64,000 nt of DNA from Spirochaetia bacterium (GTDB taxonomy: Bacteria; Spirochaetota; Spirochaetia; Sphaerochaetales; Sphaerochaetaceae), in the NCBI GenBank assembly GCA_022482625.1, contig JAKVOU010000001.1:1660784-1724783 (forward strand). The letters are read 5' to 3'. Shown here one piece after another: positions 52,663-60,915 of this stretch; position 1 is the stretch's first letter, and each line of letters opens with the position of its first letter. The translations under genes and the position numbers were made by a program. Under the pieces are notes generated by a model. It ran no database searches. It was not told the origin of the DNA and worked only from the letters and a program-made list of their open reading frames with translations.

Positions 52663-53058
52663 ATGATTATTGCTACTACGTATGAAAATGGCCAGATCGG
52701 CCAACATTTCGGTCATACCGAAGAATTCAAGTTCTACACAGTCGAAGATAAGAAAATTGTGTCATCAAAGGTCATTCCGACAGGAGAGTTCAGCCATGGG
52801 ACTCTTCCGACATTCATCAAGCAGAACGGTGCAACCCTTCTGATCTGCGGAGGACTTGGCGGTGGAGCAAGGACTGCACTTGCCGAAGCCGGCATTGATC
52901 TGATACCTGGCGCAGCAGGAGATGCCGATCAGGTAGTCAAGAGTTATCTTGCAGGCAATCTTGAGTACGATCCAGATATCCAATGTGCTGGACATGAACA
53001 CAATGGAAGCGACCATGAATGTGGCCAGGATCATCAAGGTTGTGGCGGCAGTCATTGA
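52663..53058 (+). CDS. NifX/NifB-type dinitrogenase iron-molybdenum cofactor-like protein
   Basis: The 131-residue protein has the Nitro_FeMo-Co fold: IIATTYENGQIGQHFGHTEEFKFYTVED, then LLICGGLGGGARTALAEAGIDLIPGAAGDADQVVKSYLAGNL. The last 25 residues form a tail rich in His and Cys (GHEHNGSDHECGQDHQGCGGSH) that should bind metal. No nitrogenase genes are near, so a general metal-cluster or metal-handling role is more likely. The ATG at 52663 follows AAGGAG at 12 bases. It is paired with the DUF134 gene. Confidence 0.88.
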   Translation: MIIATTYENGQIGQHFGHTEEFKFYTVEDKKIVSSKVIPTGEFSHGTLPTFIKQNGATLLICGGLGGGARTALAEAGIDLIPGAAGDADQVVKSYLAGNLEYDPDIQCAGHEHNGSDHECGQDHQGCGGSH

Positions 53059-53078
53059 TAATCAGTAGGGAACCCTAT

Positions 53079-53112
53079 ATATGGCCTTCCCTATCACAGG
53101 GGAAGGCCATAT
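53079..53112 (+). other. Strong intercistronic hairpin without U-tract
   Basis: ATATGGCCTTCCC (53079-53091) pairs perfectly over 13 positions with GGGAAGGCCATAT (53100-53112) around an eight-base loop. No T-run follows, and the DUF134 ribosome site (GGAGG) begins about ten bases later. It may stabilise the upstream message or adjust expression of the second gene. Confidence 0.6.
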
Positions 53113-53132
53113 CATAAGTTCAGGAGGAAAAG

Positions 53133-53516
53133 ATGCCAAGACCAAGGAAAAACCGTAGGATCTGCGGTGGTATGCCCCGGTTCAGCGACTTTGTACCGAG
53201 AGGATCCCATGAGGGCAACATGCCCATACATATGAGCATCGACGAATATGAAGCCCTCCGTTTGATCGATTATGAAGGCCTCATGCAGTCAGAAGCAGCT
53301 GACCGCATGAATGTAGCGCGCACGACTGCACAAGCCATTTACAACAACGCCAGAGCAAAAGTAGCTACTTGTCTGGTAGAAGGCCGTGAGTTGCTCATCG
53401 AAGGTGGAGACATAGAAGTCTGTCCAAGGGAAAACACCTGTCCGCATCCAGGCAGGAGATGCAGATACGGAAGAATGCGACGACAATCGGATCAGAAAGA
53501 TTCTCCAACCGAGTAG
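53133..53516 (+). CDS. DUF134-family DNA-binding protein
   Basis: The 127-residue protein starts PRPRKNRRICGGMPRFSDFVPRG, the DUF134 signature. A sigma-70 region 4-like helix-turn-helix follows (MSIDEYEALRLIDYEGLMQSEAADRMNVARTTAQAIYNNAR). The C-terminus holds four Cys (CPRENTCPHPGRRC). Such genes are often found next to NifX/NifB-type genes, as here, and probably regulate them. The regulatory role is inferred. GGAGG lies about seven bases before the ATG. Confidence 0.9.
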   Translation: MPRPRKNRRICGGMPRFSDFVPRGSHEGNMPIHMSIDEYEALRLIDYEGLMQSEAADRMNVARTTAQAIYNNARAKVATCLVEGRELLIEGGDIEVCPRENTCPHPGRRCRYGRMRRQSDQKDSPTE

Positions 53517-53750
53517 TCTACAATTTTAAGACTTTGGCAAGAAAAAACCCTGTCATATGAGATATGTCTGAAATAATTTCCTAAGATATCAAAAACACTC
53601 CAACCAGTTTTTCCACCAATTCTTCTTGCGTCAGCTCCATGCTTTTGTACTTGCCTGAACAAATGCATACAATCAACATTATTTCATTTATAAGAGTATA
53701 ATTGACTAATATAGATCTATTATTCTACAAGCGACAAAAGCTATCGTGAC

Positions 53751-55103
53751 TCATAGCGAAAGTACCCCGATTCTCTCCAGGATTGCACTGACAAGGATAA
53801 GTACGATGCAAACCGGAGCAATAAAGGAAATACTGGCTGAAAACAGCTTTTCACCCTTGAAAGGAGAAGAAATCTTGACTTCGTCAGCAATCGTCTTCGT
53901 CTTGATTACCCGTGCAATGAAATAGCATGTCCCGAGTGCAGCAATCGGCATCATTACAGAATTGGTAATGAAATCGAAGAAATCAAACAACGAAAGATGG
54001 AATATCTTCAGGAAAGAAAGCGGACCGAATCCCAACGATGTAATGATGCCAAGAACAAGCGTATAGGCAGTTGCAATCAGGCAACTTTTCCGTCGGGAAA
54101 AACCAAATCTATCAGTCATAATGGAAACAATGGCTTCCAGCAAAGCTATCGAACTGGTCAATGCAGCAAACAGCACCAGCAGGAAAAACAAGGTTCCCAT
54201 AAACAAGCCGAATCCACCCAGATTAACAAAAACCTTAGGCAACGTAACGAACATCAAGGAAGCTCCTGCTTGCATTGCAGAAGGGTCACCTCCAGAAAAG
54301 ACAAAGACAGCAGGGATGATCATCAGCCCAGAAAGAAGCGCGACGCCAGTATCAAACACTTCTACCTGGATGACTGCGTCGTCCAAGGCAACCTCTCTTT
54401 TCATATATGAACCATAGGTAATGAGAATACCCATGGAAATCGAAAGAGAGTAAAACATCTGACCCATAGCGGCAAGTACCGTCTTCGCCTTGAAGTTTGA
54501 AAAATCAGGAAAGAGAAAGTACTTCACTCCTTCGCTTGCCCCTGGCAACGTAATGCTGTATATGGCCAGTATCAACGAAAGGATGATGAGAGCTGGCATC
54601 AGAATCTTGCTCATTTTCTCGATACCGCGGTCAACTCCCAAAAGCACGATAATACAGGTTGCGATAACAAACAGGACAAAGCAGGTGATCGGACGTATAT
54701 CCTGTCCGACGAAAGCTGCAAAATAACCATTTTGCGCCATTGCCTGTGCACTTCCGCCACAGAATCCAACAAAGTAGTTGATTACCCATCCACCAACGAC
54801 AGAATAGTACGGAAGAATCAAGATCGGTACCAACGAAGGAAGGATACCCATCCACCGATAGCGAGCAGAAAGGTCCCCGAAAGCATCTATGGAACTTTTT
54901 CCTGTTTTTCTGCCGATTGCTGTCTCAGCAACCAGCAAGGCAAATCCGAATACAACAGTCAGGACCAAGTAGACAAGAAGAAATATGCCACCTCCATACT
55001 TTGCTGCCAGATAAGGAAACCTCCAGATATTCCCAAGTCCTACCGCACTGCCTGCCGTAGCCAAAACATATCCGAGTTTTCCTGAAAAACTATTTTCCTG
55101 CAT
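53751..55103 (-). CDS. Sodium-dependent transporter (neurotransmitter:sodium symporter family)
   Basis: About 450 residues with 11-12 hydrophobic segments. The sodium-site motif is in TAGSAVGLGNIWRFPYLAAKYGGG (the LeuT helix 1 signature). Members import amino acids with sodium. GGGGTGG lies just before the ATG at 55103; a TTG 11 codons upstream is possible. The palindrome TGTTTTACTAAAACA at 55175-55189 lies in its upstream region. Downstream, 53517-53750 holds no recognisable gene apart from an unsupported 32-codon frame on the minus strand. Confidence 0.9.
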   Translation of the reverse strand: MQENSFSGKLGYVLATAGSAVGLGNIWRFPYLAAKYGGGIFLLVYLVLTVVFGFALLVAETAIGRKTGKSSIDAFGDLSARYRWMGILPSLVPILILPYYSVVGGWVINYFVGFCGGSAQAMAQNGYFAAFVGQDIRPITCFVLFVIATCIIVLLGVDRGIEKMSKILMPALIILSLILAIYSITLPGASEGVKYFLFPDFSNFKAKTVLAAMGQMFYSLSISMGILITYGSYMKREVALDDAVIQVEVFDTGVALLSGLMIIPAVFVFSGGDPSAMQAGASLMFVTLPKVFVNLGGFGLFMGTLFFLLVLFAALTSSIALLEAIVSIMTDRFGFSRRKSCLIATAYTLVLGIITSLGFGPLSFLKIFHLSLFDFFDFITNSVMMPIAALGTCYFIARVIKTKTIADEVKISSPFKGEKLFSASISFIAPVCIVLILVSAILERIGVLSL

Positions 55104-55326
55104 ACCCACCCCTTGATTTTCAAAATAACTTGACAAGGGTATGCAGGAAGAAGAAAAAAATCAACTATGTTTACTGTTTTACTAAAACAAATTTGATATC
55201 ATGCAGGAAACAGAAACCAATAAAATAGTAACAAATCCCTTAGTAGAAATTATGTCATATCCTATTGCTTCATTGCTATCTCCTAATCATTTATTTATCA
55301 AATATGAATATAGAATAATGCATCAT

Positions 55327-55359
55327 ATGCCGAGGCAGAGACAGATCCCACCCCGGCAT
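55327..55359 (-). terminator. Terminator after aapP
   Basis: On the minus strand ATGCCGGGG pairs with CCTCGGCAT (one G.T pair) around a 15-base loop, 20 bases after the aapP stop, and is followed by a T-containing stretch. It separates the amino acid importer from the sodium symporter gene. Confidence 0.6.
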
Positions 55360-55378
55360 CGGAAAATTCAAAGGTTTT

Positions 55379-56128
55379 CTACTGATGTAGGATCTGGGAA
55401 AGAAAATGTTTGGTCCTCTCTTCCTGCGGATGTGCAAAGAATTGTGCTGGTGGAGCAGTTTCGACAATCTTTCCCTTGTCAAAGAAAATGATATTGTCAC
55501 TTACAGCCTGTGCAAACCTGATTTCATGGGTAACACAGATGATCGTCATGTTGGACTGTGCCAATTCAGTCATGACATCAAGTACTTCCTTGATCATCTC
55601 AGGATCGAGTGCTGAAGTAGGCTCATCGAACAACATGATCTCAGGATCCATAGCCAAGGACCTGGCAATGGCTACCCTTTGCTGTTCACCACCTGACAGT
55701 TGGAGCGGATATTTGTCCACATGTGCAGCCATGCCGACCCTTCCAAGCAATTCATATGCTTTTTCCTTGGCTTCTTTCTTGCTTCGCTTCAAATTCCAGA
55801 CCTGAGCAAGGGTAATGTTATCCATTACAGTCAGATGAGGAAACAAATTAAAAGACTGGAAGACAAAGCCACATTTTTTTCGGATTTCGTTGAGTTCTTT
55901 CAGATTGTTGCCCATTACATGTCCTTCGACGGTAATGACTCCTTCCTGATGTTCCTCCAACCCGTTGATCGTCCTTATGAACGTACTCTTGCCACTCCCA
56001 GAGGGACCGATGATAACGGTAACTTCGCCCTTATAGAATGTATAATCAATTCCTTTAAGAACTTCAAATTCAGGAGTATACCACTTATGGACATTCTCAA
56101 AAGTGATGATCGGTTCTTTATTGCTCAT
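55379..56128 (-). CDS. aapP: Polar amino acid ABC transporter ATPase
   Basis: The 249-residue ATPase is of the GlnQ/AapP type. Walker A is GPSGSGKSTFIRTINGLE, the Q-loop FVFQSFNLFPHLTV, the signature LSGGEQQRVAIARSLA, Walker B IMLFDEPTSALDPEM and the H-loop CVTHE. The ATG overlaps the stop of aapM by four bases. The order aapJ-aapQ-aapM-aapP matches the general L-amino acid permease of proteobacteria. Confidence 0.92.
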   Translation of the reverse strand: MSNKEPIITFENVHKWYTPEFEVLKGIDYTFYKGEVTVIIGPSGSGKSTFIRTINGLEEHQEGVITVEGHVMGNNLKELNEIRKKCGFVFQSFNLFPHLTVMDNITLAQVWNLKRSKKEAKEKAYELLGRVGMAAHVDKYPLQLSGGEQQRVAIARSLAMDPEIMLFDEPTSALDPEMIKEVLDVMTELAQSNMTIICVTHEIRFAQAVSDNIIFFDKGKIVETAPPAQFFAHPQEERTKHFLSQILHQ

Positions 56129-57318
56129 CTGCCAACTCCTCCGTGCACATTGGTATTAAGTTTCTTTTCCAATTTATAGGATGCTCCGCTGATACTGTAG
56201 CAAAGTACAAAATATATCAGTGCCAGGAAGGAAAGCACCTGGGTACTGCAGGTCATATACTTCGGATTCGAGGAAATCGAAGTAGATATACCGATGAGAT
56301 CAAGCAATCCGATAATCGATACCAAGGAAGTATCTTTCAATATGCCTGTAAATTCAGAAACAAGTACAGGTATCATCCGCTTGAGGACCTGAGGCAAAAT
56401 AATCAAAACCATGGTATGGAATGAATTGAATCCCAGCGCTTCAGCCGCCTCATATTGAGTCTTCGGAATGCCTTGCAAGCCCCCCCTGAAATTCTCTGCC
56501 ATATAGGCACTATGGAATAAAATAATACCGATAATTGCCCTTGCAAGGACCGAAGGACTCAAACTCGGCGGTAAAGCCAGTGGAATGATCAGGTAACCGA
56601 TGAAGAGAATGGTAATCAGAGGAACACCACGTACGACTTCGATAAGGAACGTACTCACTCCCTTGATCAACGGGAGTTTAGACCGACGGCCAAGAGCAAG
56701 CAACAGACCTACAGGAAACGATACGACAATAGTAGTCAGTGAAACCAACATGGAAAGCAATAGTCCGCCCCAATAGTTGGACTTTACGTGATGACTGCCG
56801 AATCCTGAAACTAAAATAAAAGCAAGCGGAATGAACAGAAGCCAAGCTACAGCCAGTATCTTCAGCCGAAGAGAAGCTGGAACAAGTTTTGTACCATAGA
56901 ACCCAGCGAGGCATAAGGCAAAACACACCAAGCAGAATATCCTATTTGTAACAGAAAAAGGTATAAGGCTCATACCCAAGAAAAAGATCATGATTAAAAT
57001 CAGCGGCACAGGCAGTTTCTCATATCGGCAAGAAAAGGTCGCTGAAATAAAAAAGAAGAAATAACAGACAATGACCCACACCTGAGGCAACTGCGCGGCA
57101 GGATAACTGCCGACAAGAATCAGCTTGAGATTTGCAGGAATGACATGCCAATCCAAATGTGCCAACGGAACAATGCCATCAATGACCAGCTTATAGAGCA
57201 GATAGAAAGTAAAAATCGTCAGCAGAGAATTCAAAGGAGTGGAAAAAAGATTTTTCTTTATCCAGTAGATCATCGGATGCTGAATTTCCATAGGAGTCTT
57301 GAATACATTCTTGTTCAT
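56125..57318 (-). CDS. aapM: General L-amino acid permease subunit AapM-like
   Basis: The 397-residue inner-membrane permease has an N-terminal extension with about five helices and a C-terminal His/Glu/Gln/Arg/opine-type permease domain. The EAA loop is YMAENFRGGLQGIPKTQYEAAEALGFNSF. Large size with the extra N-terminal part is characteristic of AapM. GGAG precedes the ATG. It follows aapQ by one base. Confidence 0.9.
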   Translation of the reverse strand: MNKNVFKTPMEIQHPMIYWIKKNLFSTPLNSLLTIFTFYLLYKLVIDGIVPLAHLDWHVIPANLKLILVGSYPAAQLPQVWVIVCYFFFFISATFSCRYEKLPVPLILIMIFFLGMSLIPFSVTNRIFCLVCFALCLAGFYGTKLVPASLRLKILAVAWLLFIPLAFILVSGFGSHHVKSNYWGGLLLSMLVSLTTIVVSFPVGLLLALGRRSKLPLIKGVSTFLIEVVRGVPLITILFIGYLIIPLALPPSLSPSVLARAIIGIILFHSAYMAENFRGGLQGIPKTQYEAAEALGFNSFHTMVLIILPQVLKRMIPVLVSEFTGILKDTSLVSIIGLLDLIGISTSISSNPKYMTCSTQVLSFLALIYFVLCYSISGASYKLEKKLNTNVHGGVGR

Positions 57319-57319
57319 A

Positions 57320-58531
57320 TCACCGCTCCTTCAATTGTACGCGGGAATTGTACCAGTTCATAAACAGACTGGTCAGGATACTCAGGGTCAGGTAAATAAC
57401 CATTACAATAAGAATCATTTCCAACGACCTGCCGGTCTGGTTGATAATTGTGCCTGCAATGGAAAAAAGGTCAGGGAAGCCGATCGCAACTCCAAGAGAA
57501 GTATTTTTTGCCACCCCTAGGAATATGCTTGTAAGCGGCGGTATGACCACAATCTTTGCCTGTGGAATGACTACCAGCCGCAATGTCTTCATATGTGAAA
57601 AGCCCAAGGCTCTTGCAGCTTCCACTTGTCCTCTGGGAACACCTTGGATACCGGCACGGAACGCTTCTGCGATAAAAGCTGAAGTATACAGTACCAAACC
57701 TGAGAACAGTGAAAACCATTCAGCAGAAATCGAAAGTCCGCCGACTGTATTGAATTTCTCTATTTTAGGATAATCCAACTTAAGAGGTGATGTCGGGAAC
57801 AGAAGTATGGTCAAGAGGCTGAGTCCGAAGAAAAGACAAATCGGCAGGAAAATGAACATTTGTTTCCTACCTGTCTTCTTTCCCTTGAGATACAGATAGA
57901 TTCCCAATATGACCGCCACCACAGCAAATACATAAAGAAACAACTTATAGGTGGGAAAAGTCTCCGTAGGTCGCGGCCAGGCTATTGCCATACCACGATT
58001 GGAAAAAATGAACGTTGCACTGCGCACGCCGTCAGCACTTATCCTATGCCCAGCAATAATAGCTTTGGAAATGCCAGGAAGCCTAAGGAAAAAGGCACGG
58101 TACCAAATCAACAGCAACATGAGCAGCGGGATATTTCTTATAATCTCAATATAGGCCAAAGCCAGCTTCTTCAACAGCCAATTTGAACTAAGCCTGCACA
58201 AAGCAATGATCAATCCAAGAATCGTCGCAAAGAAAATTGCAAGGAAAGAAATGGATATCGTATTCAGGAAGCCGACAAGGATAGCCCTTGCATTCGAAGA
58301 ACTGTTGCCAAAATGAATCAACTGTTCTCCGATATCGAATCCGGCAGTAAGTGACAGAAAATGAAAAGATGGAAGCAGCCCACGTTTTGTCAGGCTGGCA
58401 ATGACATTTGCATAACCGGCTGAAATAAAATAAACCAGTATCAGGAAGAACAACACCTGCAGTGCGCCATTATGGAAACGTTTGTCCTGAAACCAATTAT
58501 GGGCTTTGTCTTGCAACAGGGGATTTTTCAC
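57320..58531 (-). CDS. aapQ: General L-amino acid permease subunit AapQ-like
   Basis: The 403-residue permease has a first helix near residue 28, then helices 90-170, a hydrophilic insert and the conserved C-terminal domain. The EAA loop is FIAEAFRAGIQGVPRGQVEAARALGFSHMKTLRL. The insert between helices is typical of AapQ. It uses a GTG start with AAGG ten bases upstream. Two hairpins lie between it and aapJ. Confidence 0.9.
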   Translation of the reverse strand: MKNPLLQDKAHNWFQDKRFHNGALQVLFFLILVYFISAGYANVIASLTKRGLLPSFHFLSLTAGFDIGEQLIHFGNSSSNARAILVGFLNTISISFLAIFFATILGLIIALCRLSSNWLLKKLALAYIEIIRNIPLLMLLLIWYRAFFLRLPGISKAIIAGHRISADGVRSATFIFSNRGMAIAWPRPTETFPTYKLFLYVFAVVAVILGIYLYLKGKKTGRKQMFIFLPICLFFGLSLLTILLFPTSPLKLDYPKIEKFNTVGGLSISAEWFSLFSGLVLYTSAFIAEAFRAGIQGVPRGQVEAARALGFSHMKTLRLVVIPQAKIVVIPPLTSIFLGVAKNTSLGVAIGFPDLFSIAGTIINQTGRSLEMILIVMVIYLTLSILTSLFMNWYNSRVQLKER

Positions 58532-58552
58532 GTTTTATTACCTTAGAAATTA

Positions 58553-58611
58553 TTTCCCTGGTTTTTTTGCCAGGGAAAACGAAATTACCGGTCTGGCCAA
58601 AAAGGCCAGAC
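58553..58611 (-). other. Tandem hairpins between aapJ and aapQ
   Basis: On the minus strand GTCTGGCC/GGCCAGAC (58611-58591, five-base loop TTTTT) is followed by TTTCCCTGG/CCAGGGAAA (58578-58553). Neither has a clean downstream U-run. Such structures often protect the binding-protein message or partly stop transcription, so that the binding protein is made in excess over the permease. Confidence 0.65.
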
Positions 58612-58627
58612 TGCCCAGACAAACCGA

Positions 58628-59794
58628 TTACCGGAACGGATAGGAATAGTTCAAACCACCTTCCGTCCATGGACGGTTGAGACCACGGGCTACGTTGAAA
58701 ATCGTACCAGGCCCAAGATGCCTGTCAAAGATCTCCTTGTAGTTACCCATAGTCTTGATTACGTTGTAAGCCCAATCAGGACTCAGTCCAAGCTGTTTGC
58801 CACTGTTGCCACGGGTCCCAAGTACAGTCTGGACTTCAGGTGTCTTTGTGGTTGCCTTGATCTGATCAACATTGGCACTGGTAATATTGTGTTCGTCGCC
58901 AAAGAAGAGAGCAAACAGCGTCCACTGGCAGATATCCTTCCATTTGCTGTCACCTTCACGTACGGCAATGCCAAGCGGTTCCTTGCTGATCGTCGTATCC
59001 AATGTCACATAGTCCGAAGCATTGGGATAGGTTGCAGCGGTTGCAGCGATACTGCTCTTATCACCCGTCCATGCATCTGCCCTGCCAGAGAAGAAGGCAT
59101 TCTTCAGTTCATCAAGACTCTCAAAGAGAAGCGGCTTATATGTGATACCCTTGGCTGCCATGTAATCTGACAGGTTGGATTCACTTGTTGAACCGGTAAG
59201 AACTGCAATCGTTGCTCCAGCCAAATCCTCAGGAGTCTTGATGCCGCTGTCCTTACGTACAAGGAAAGTCTGTCCATCATAGAAATAAGGTACGGTAAAG
59301 TCCAATCCCAATTCAGTATCCCTGGTCTCAGTGATCGTAGCCGTCCTCACCAACAGGTCTATTTCTCCATTCTGCAATGCTACGAATCTTTCCTTGCTGG
59401 TAAGAGGTCTGAATTCAATCTTGCTGGGATCGCCAAAGATTGCTGTTGCAATGGCACGGGCGATATCTGCCTCAAAGCCTTTGTAGGTTCCATCACTTTC
59501 AAGATAGGAGAAACCTGCATTGGCGCTGTTGACACCGGCAATCAAATAGCCTCTGTCAAGGACAGTCTTGAGCGTAGAACCCTCCGTAGTTGCAACGGCG
59601 GCAGCTGCAGTCAAAGCAGGTGCCGGTGTAGCCGCAGGTGCTACCGTTGCTGTAGTAGTAGCAGCAGTCTGGGTCTGAGTAGTAGCATTCGATGCAGTCT
59701 GTGCAGCAGAAGCATCTTCCTTGCTGCTGCCCTTGCAGGAGGCCAGCAGCACACTGCAGACAAGCAGCACAACAAATAACATTTTTTTCTTCAT
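58628..59794 (-). CDS. aapJ: Amino acid-binding lipoprotein (AapJ-like)
   Basis: The 388-residue protein has a lipoprotein signal (LFVVLLVCSVLLASC, Cys about residue 20). A tether of about 45 residues rich in Thr, Ala and Pro follows, then a family 3 solute-binding domain (LKTVLDRGYLIAGVNSANAGFSYLESDGTYKGFEADIARAIA). The middle matches AapJ (FTVPYFYDGQTFLVRKDSGIKTPEDLAGATIAVLTGSTSE). The GGAGG site is seven bases before the ATG at 59794. It lies 37 bases after the lacI gene, likely in the same transcript. Confidence 0.92.
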   Translation of the reverse strand: MKKKMLFVVLLVCSVLLASCKGSSKEDASAAQTASNATTQTQTAATTTATVAPAATPAPALTAAAAVATTEGSTLKTVLDRGYLIAGVNSANAGFSYLESDGTYKGFEADIARAIATAIFGDPSKIEFRPLTSKERFVALQNGEIDLLVRTATITETRDTELGLDFTVPYFYDGQTFLVRKDSGIKTPEDLAGATIAVLTGSTSESNLSDYMAAKGITYKPLLFESLDELKNAFFSGRADAWTGDKSSIAATAATYPNASDYVTLDTTISKEPLGIAVREGDSKWKDICQWTLFALFFGDEHNITSANVDQIKATTKTPEVQTVLGTRGNSGKQLGLSPDWAYNVIKTMGNYKEIFDRHLGPGTIFNVARGLNRPWTEGGLNYSYPFR

Positions 59795-59831
59795 ATGATC
59801 CTCCAAATCAACTGAATGACAAGCAAATTCT

Positions 59832-60836
59832 TTATGTGTATTCCAAACAAGGAATCAAATGCAAAGGACTGACGCTTTTCCCCTCAATCCGAGCAAGCAA
59901 GGTATCCACAGTTACCTTGGCAATTGTCTTGGTATCCTGTTGGACCAAAAGATTGTTTTGTGGAAGCCTTGTTACCGTATCGTCAAAATAGTAGTAATCA
60001 AAGACACAGGAGTCGACCGAATAGAAACGCACATCATCATCCAAACTGCCATATTCGCACAATGCCTTGTAAATCAACGGGAAATAGTAACCTGAATGGA
60101 GAAAATAGCCTTTCGCTTTCGGAAGATATCTGAGTGAAGTCTTCAGGCTGTCAAAGTTCCTATCAACATAATTGAAACCATACATCCTCGCCTTCAGTCC
60201 AAGATGTCCCATTGTATCAGTATATCCGTTGAACCTGGTCGTCGATGTCTGGTTATCCAACCTGTCAGTCCGTCTGAGGAATATCAGATCATCTATTCCA
60301 TCGGCAACAGCTTTTTTGACAAGATTGCAGGCAACACCATAATGATCACTACGAATCTGAGGAGCTGAGCTATACATATTCGCTCTGTCAACAAACACAT
60401 AAGGAAACCCTGCATCATCCATCTTTTTATATAAGGCTGCATGGGTCTTTTCAGAAAGGGCTGCAATGGCCAATCCATCGAAAAGATGACTGTCATACAT
60501 CTTCAGGGCACTTAGTTCTTTGTCAGGATCTTCAAAATTGTTTATCACGACCGTCGTATATCCCTTGGTCGCAGCATAGTGTTCTACATAGTAAACAAGT
60601 TGGGAAAAGAAACCTACCGGAGTAAAAGGAACAATCAAGGCAAACACATGGGTATGCCCTTGGCGCATTGCACTTGCCAACCTGTTCGGCTGGTAATCCA
60701 AATCATGGGCAACTTTCATAATTCTCTGCCTGGTCTGGTCACTGACCCGTACTTTTTTCCCGTTCAGTACCTGCGAGACCAATGAAACAGAAACATGAGC
60801 TTGTTCTGCAATAGTTGCTATAGTAACTTTCACCAC
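59832..60836 (-). CDS. LacI-family transcriptional regulator
   Basis: The 334-residue protein has the LacI helix-turn-helix and hinge (TIATIAEQAHVSVSLVSQVLNGKKVRVSDQTRQRIMKVAHDLDYQPNRLASAMRQG) and a periplasmic-binding-protein-like sensor domain. It begins at one of two adjacent GTG codons after AGGATGAA. Sugars are the usual effectors. It sits upstream of an amino acid importer on one side and, across an IS, of a family 3 glycosidase on the other; the glycosidase is the likelier target. Confidence 0.9.
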   Translation of the reverse strand: MVKVTIATIAEQAHVSVSLVSQVLNGKKVRVSDQTRQRIMKVAHDLDYQPNRLASAMRQGHTHVFALIVPFTPVGFFSQLVYYVEHYAATKGYTTVVINNFEDPDKELSALKMYDSHLFDGLAIAALSEKTHAALYKKMDDAGFPYVFVDRANMYSSAPQIRSDHYGVACNLVKKAVADGIDDLIFLRRTDRLDNQTSTTRFNGYTDTMGHLGLKARMYGFNYVDRNFDSLKTSLRYLPKAKGYFLHSGYYFPLIYKALCEYGSLDDDVRFYSVDSCVFDYYYFDDTVTRLPQNNLLVQQDTKTIAKVTVDTLLARIEGKSVSPLHLIPCLEYT

Positions 60837-60915
60837 TTCATCCTATGCTAAAACGATTTATCACAGCCATATCTAACCATACTTTTCTGCTGCTGTCAAT
60901 TTTTTTTTCATTTTG

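Noticed and set aside
53580-53700. Short minus-strand frame encoding about 32 residues (around MELTQEELVEKLVGVFLIS)
   Set aside because: It reads like protein but has no ribosome site and is too short to support.
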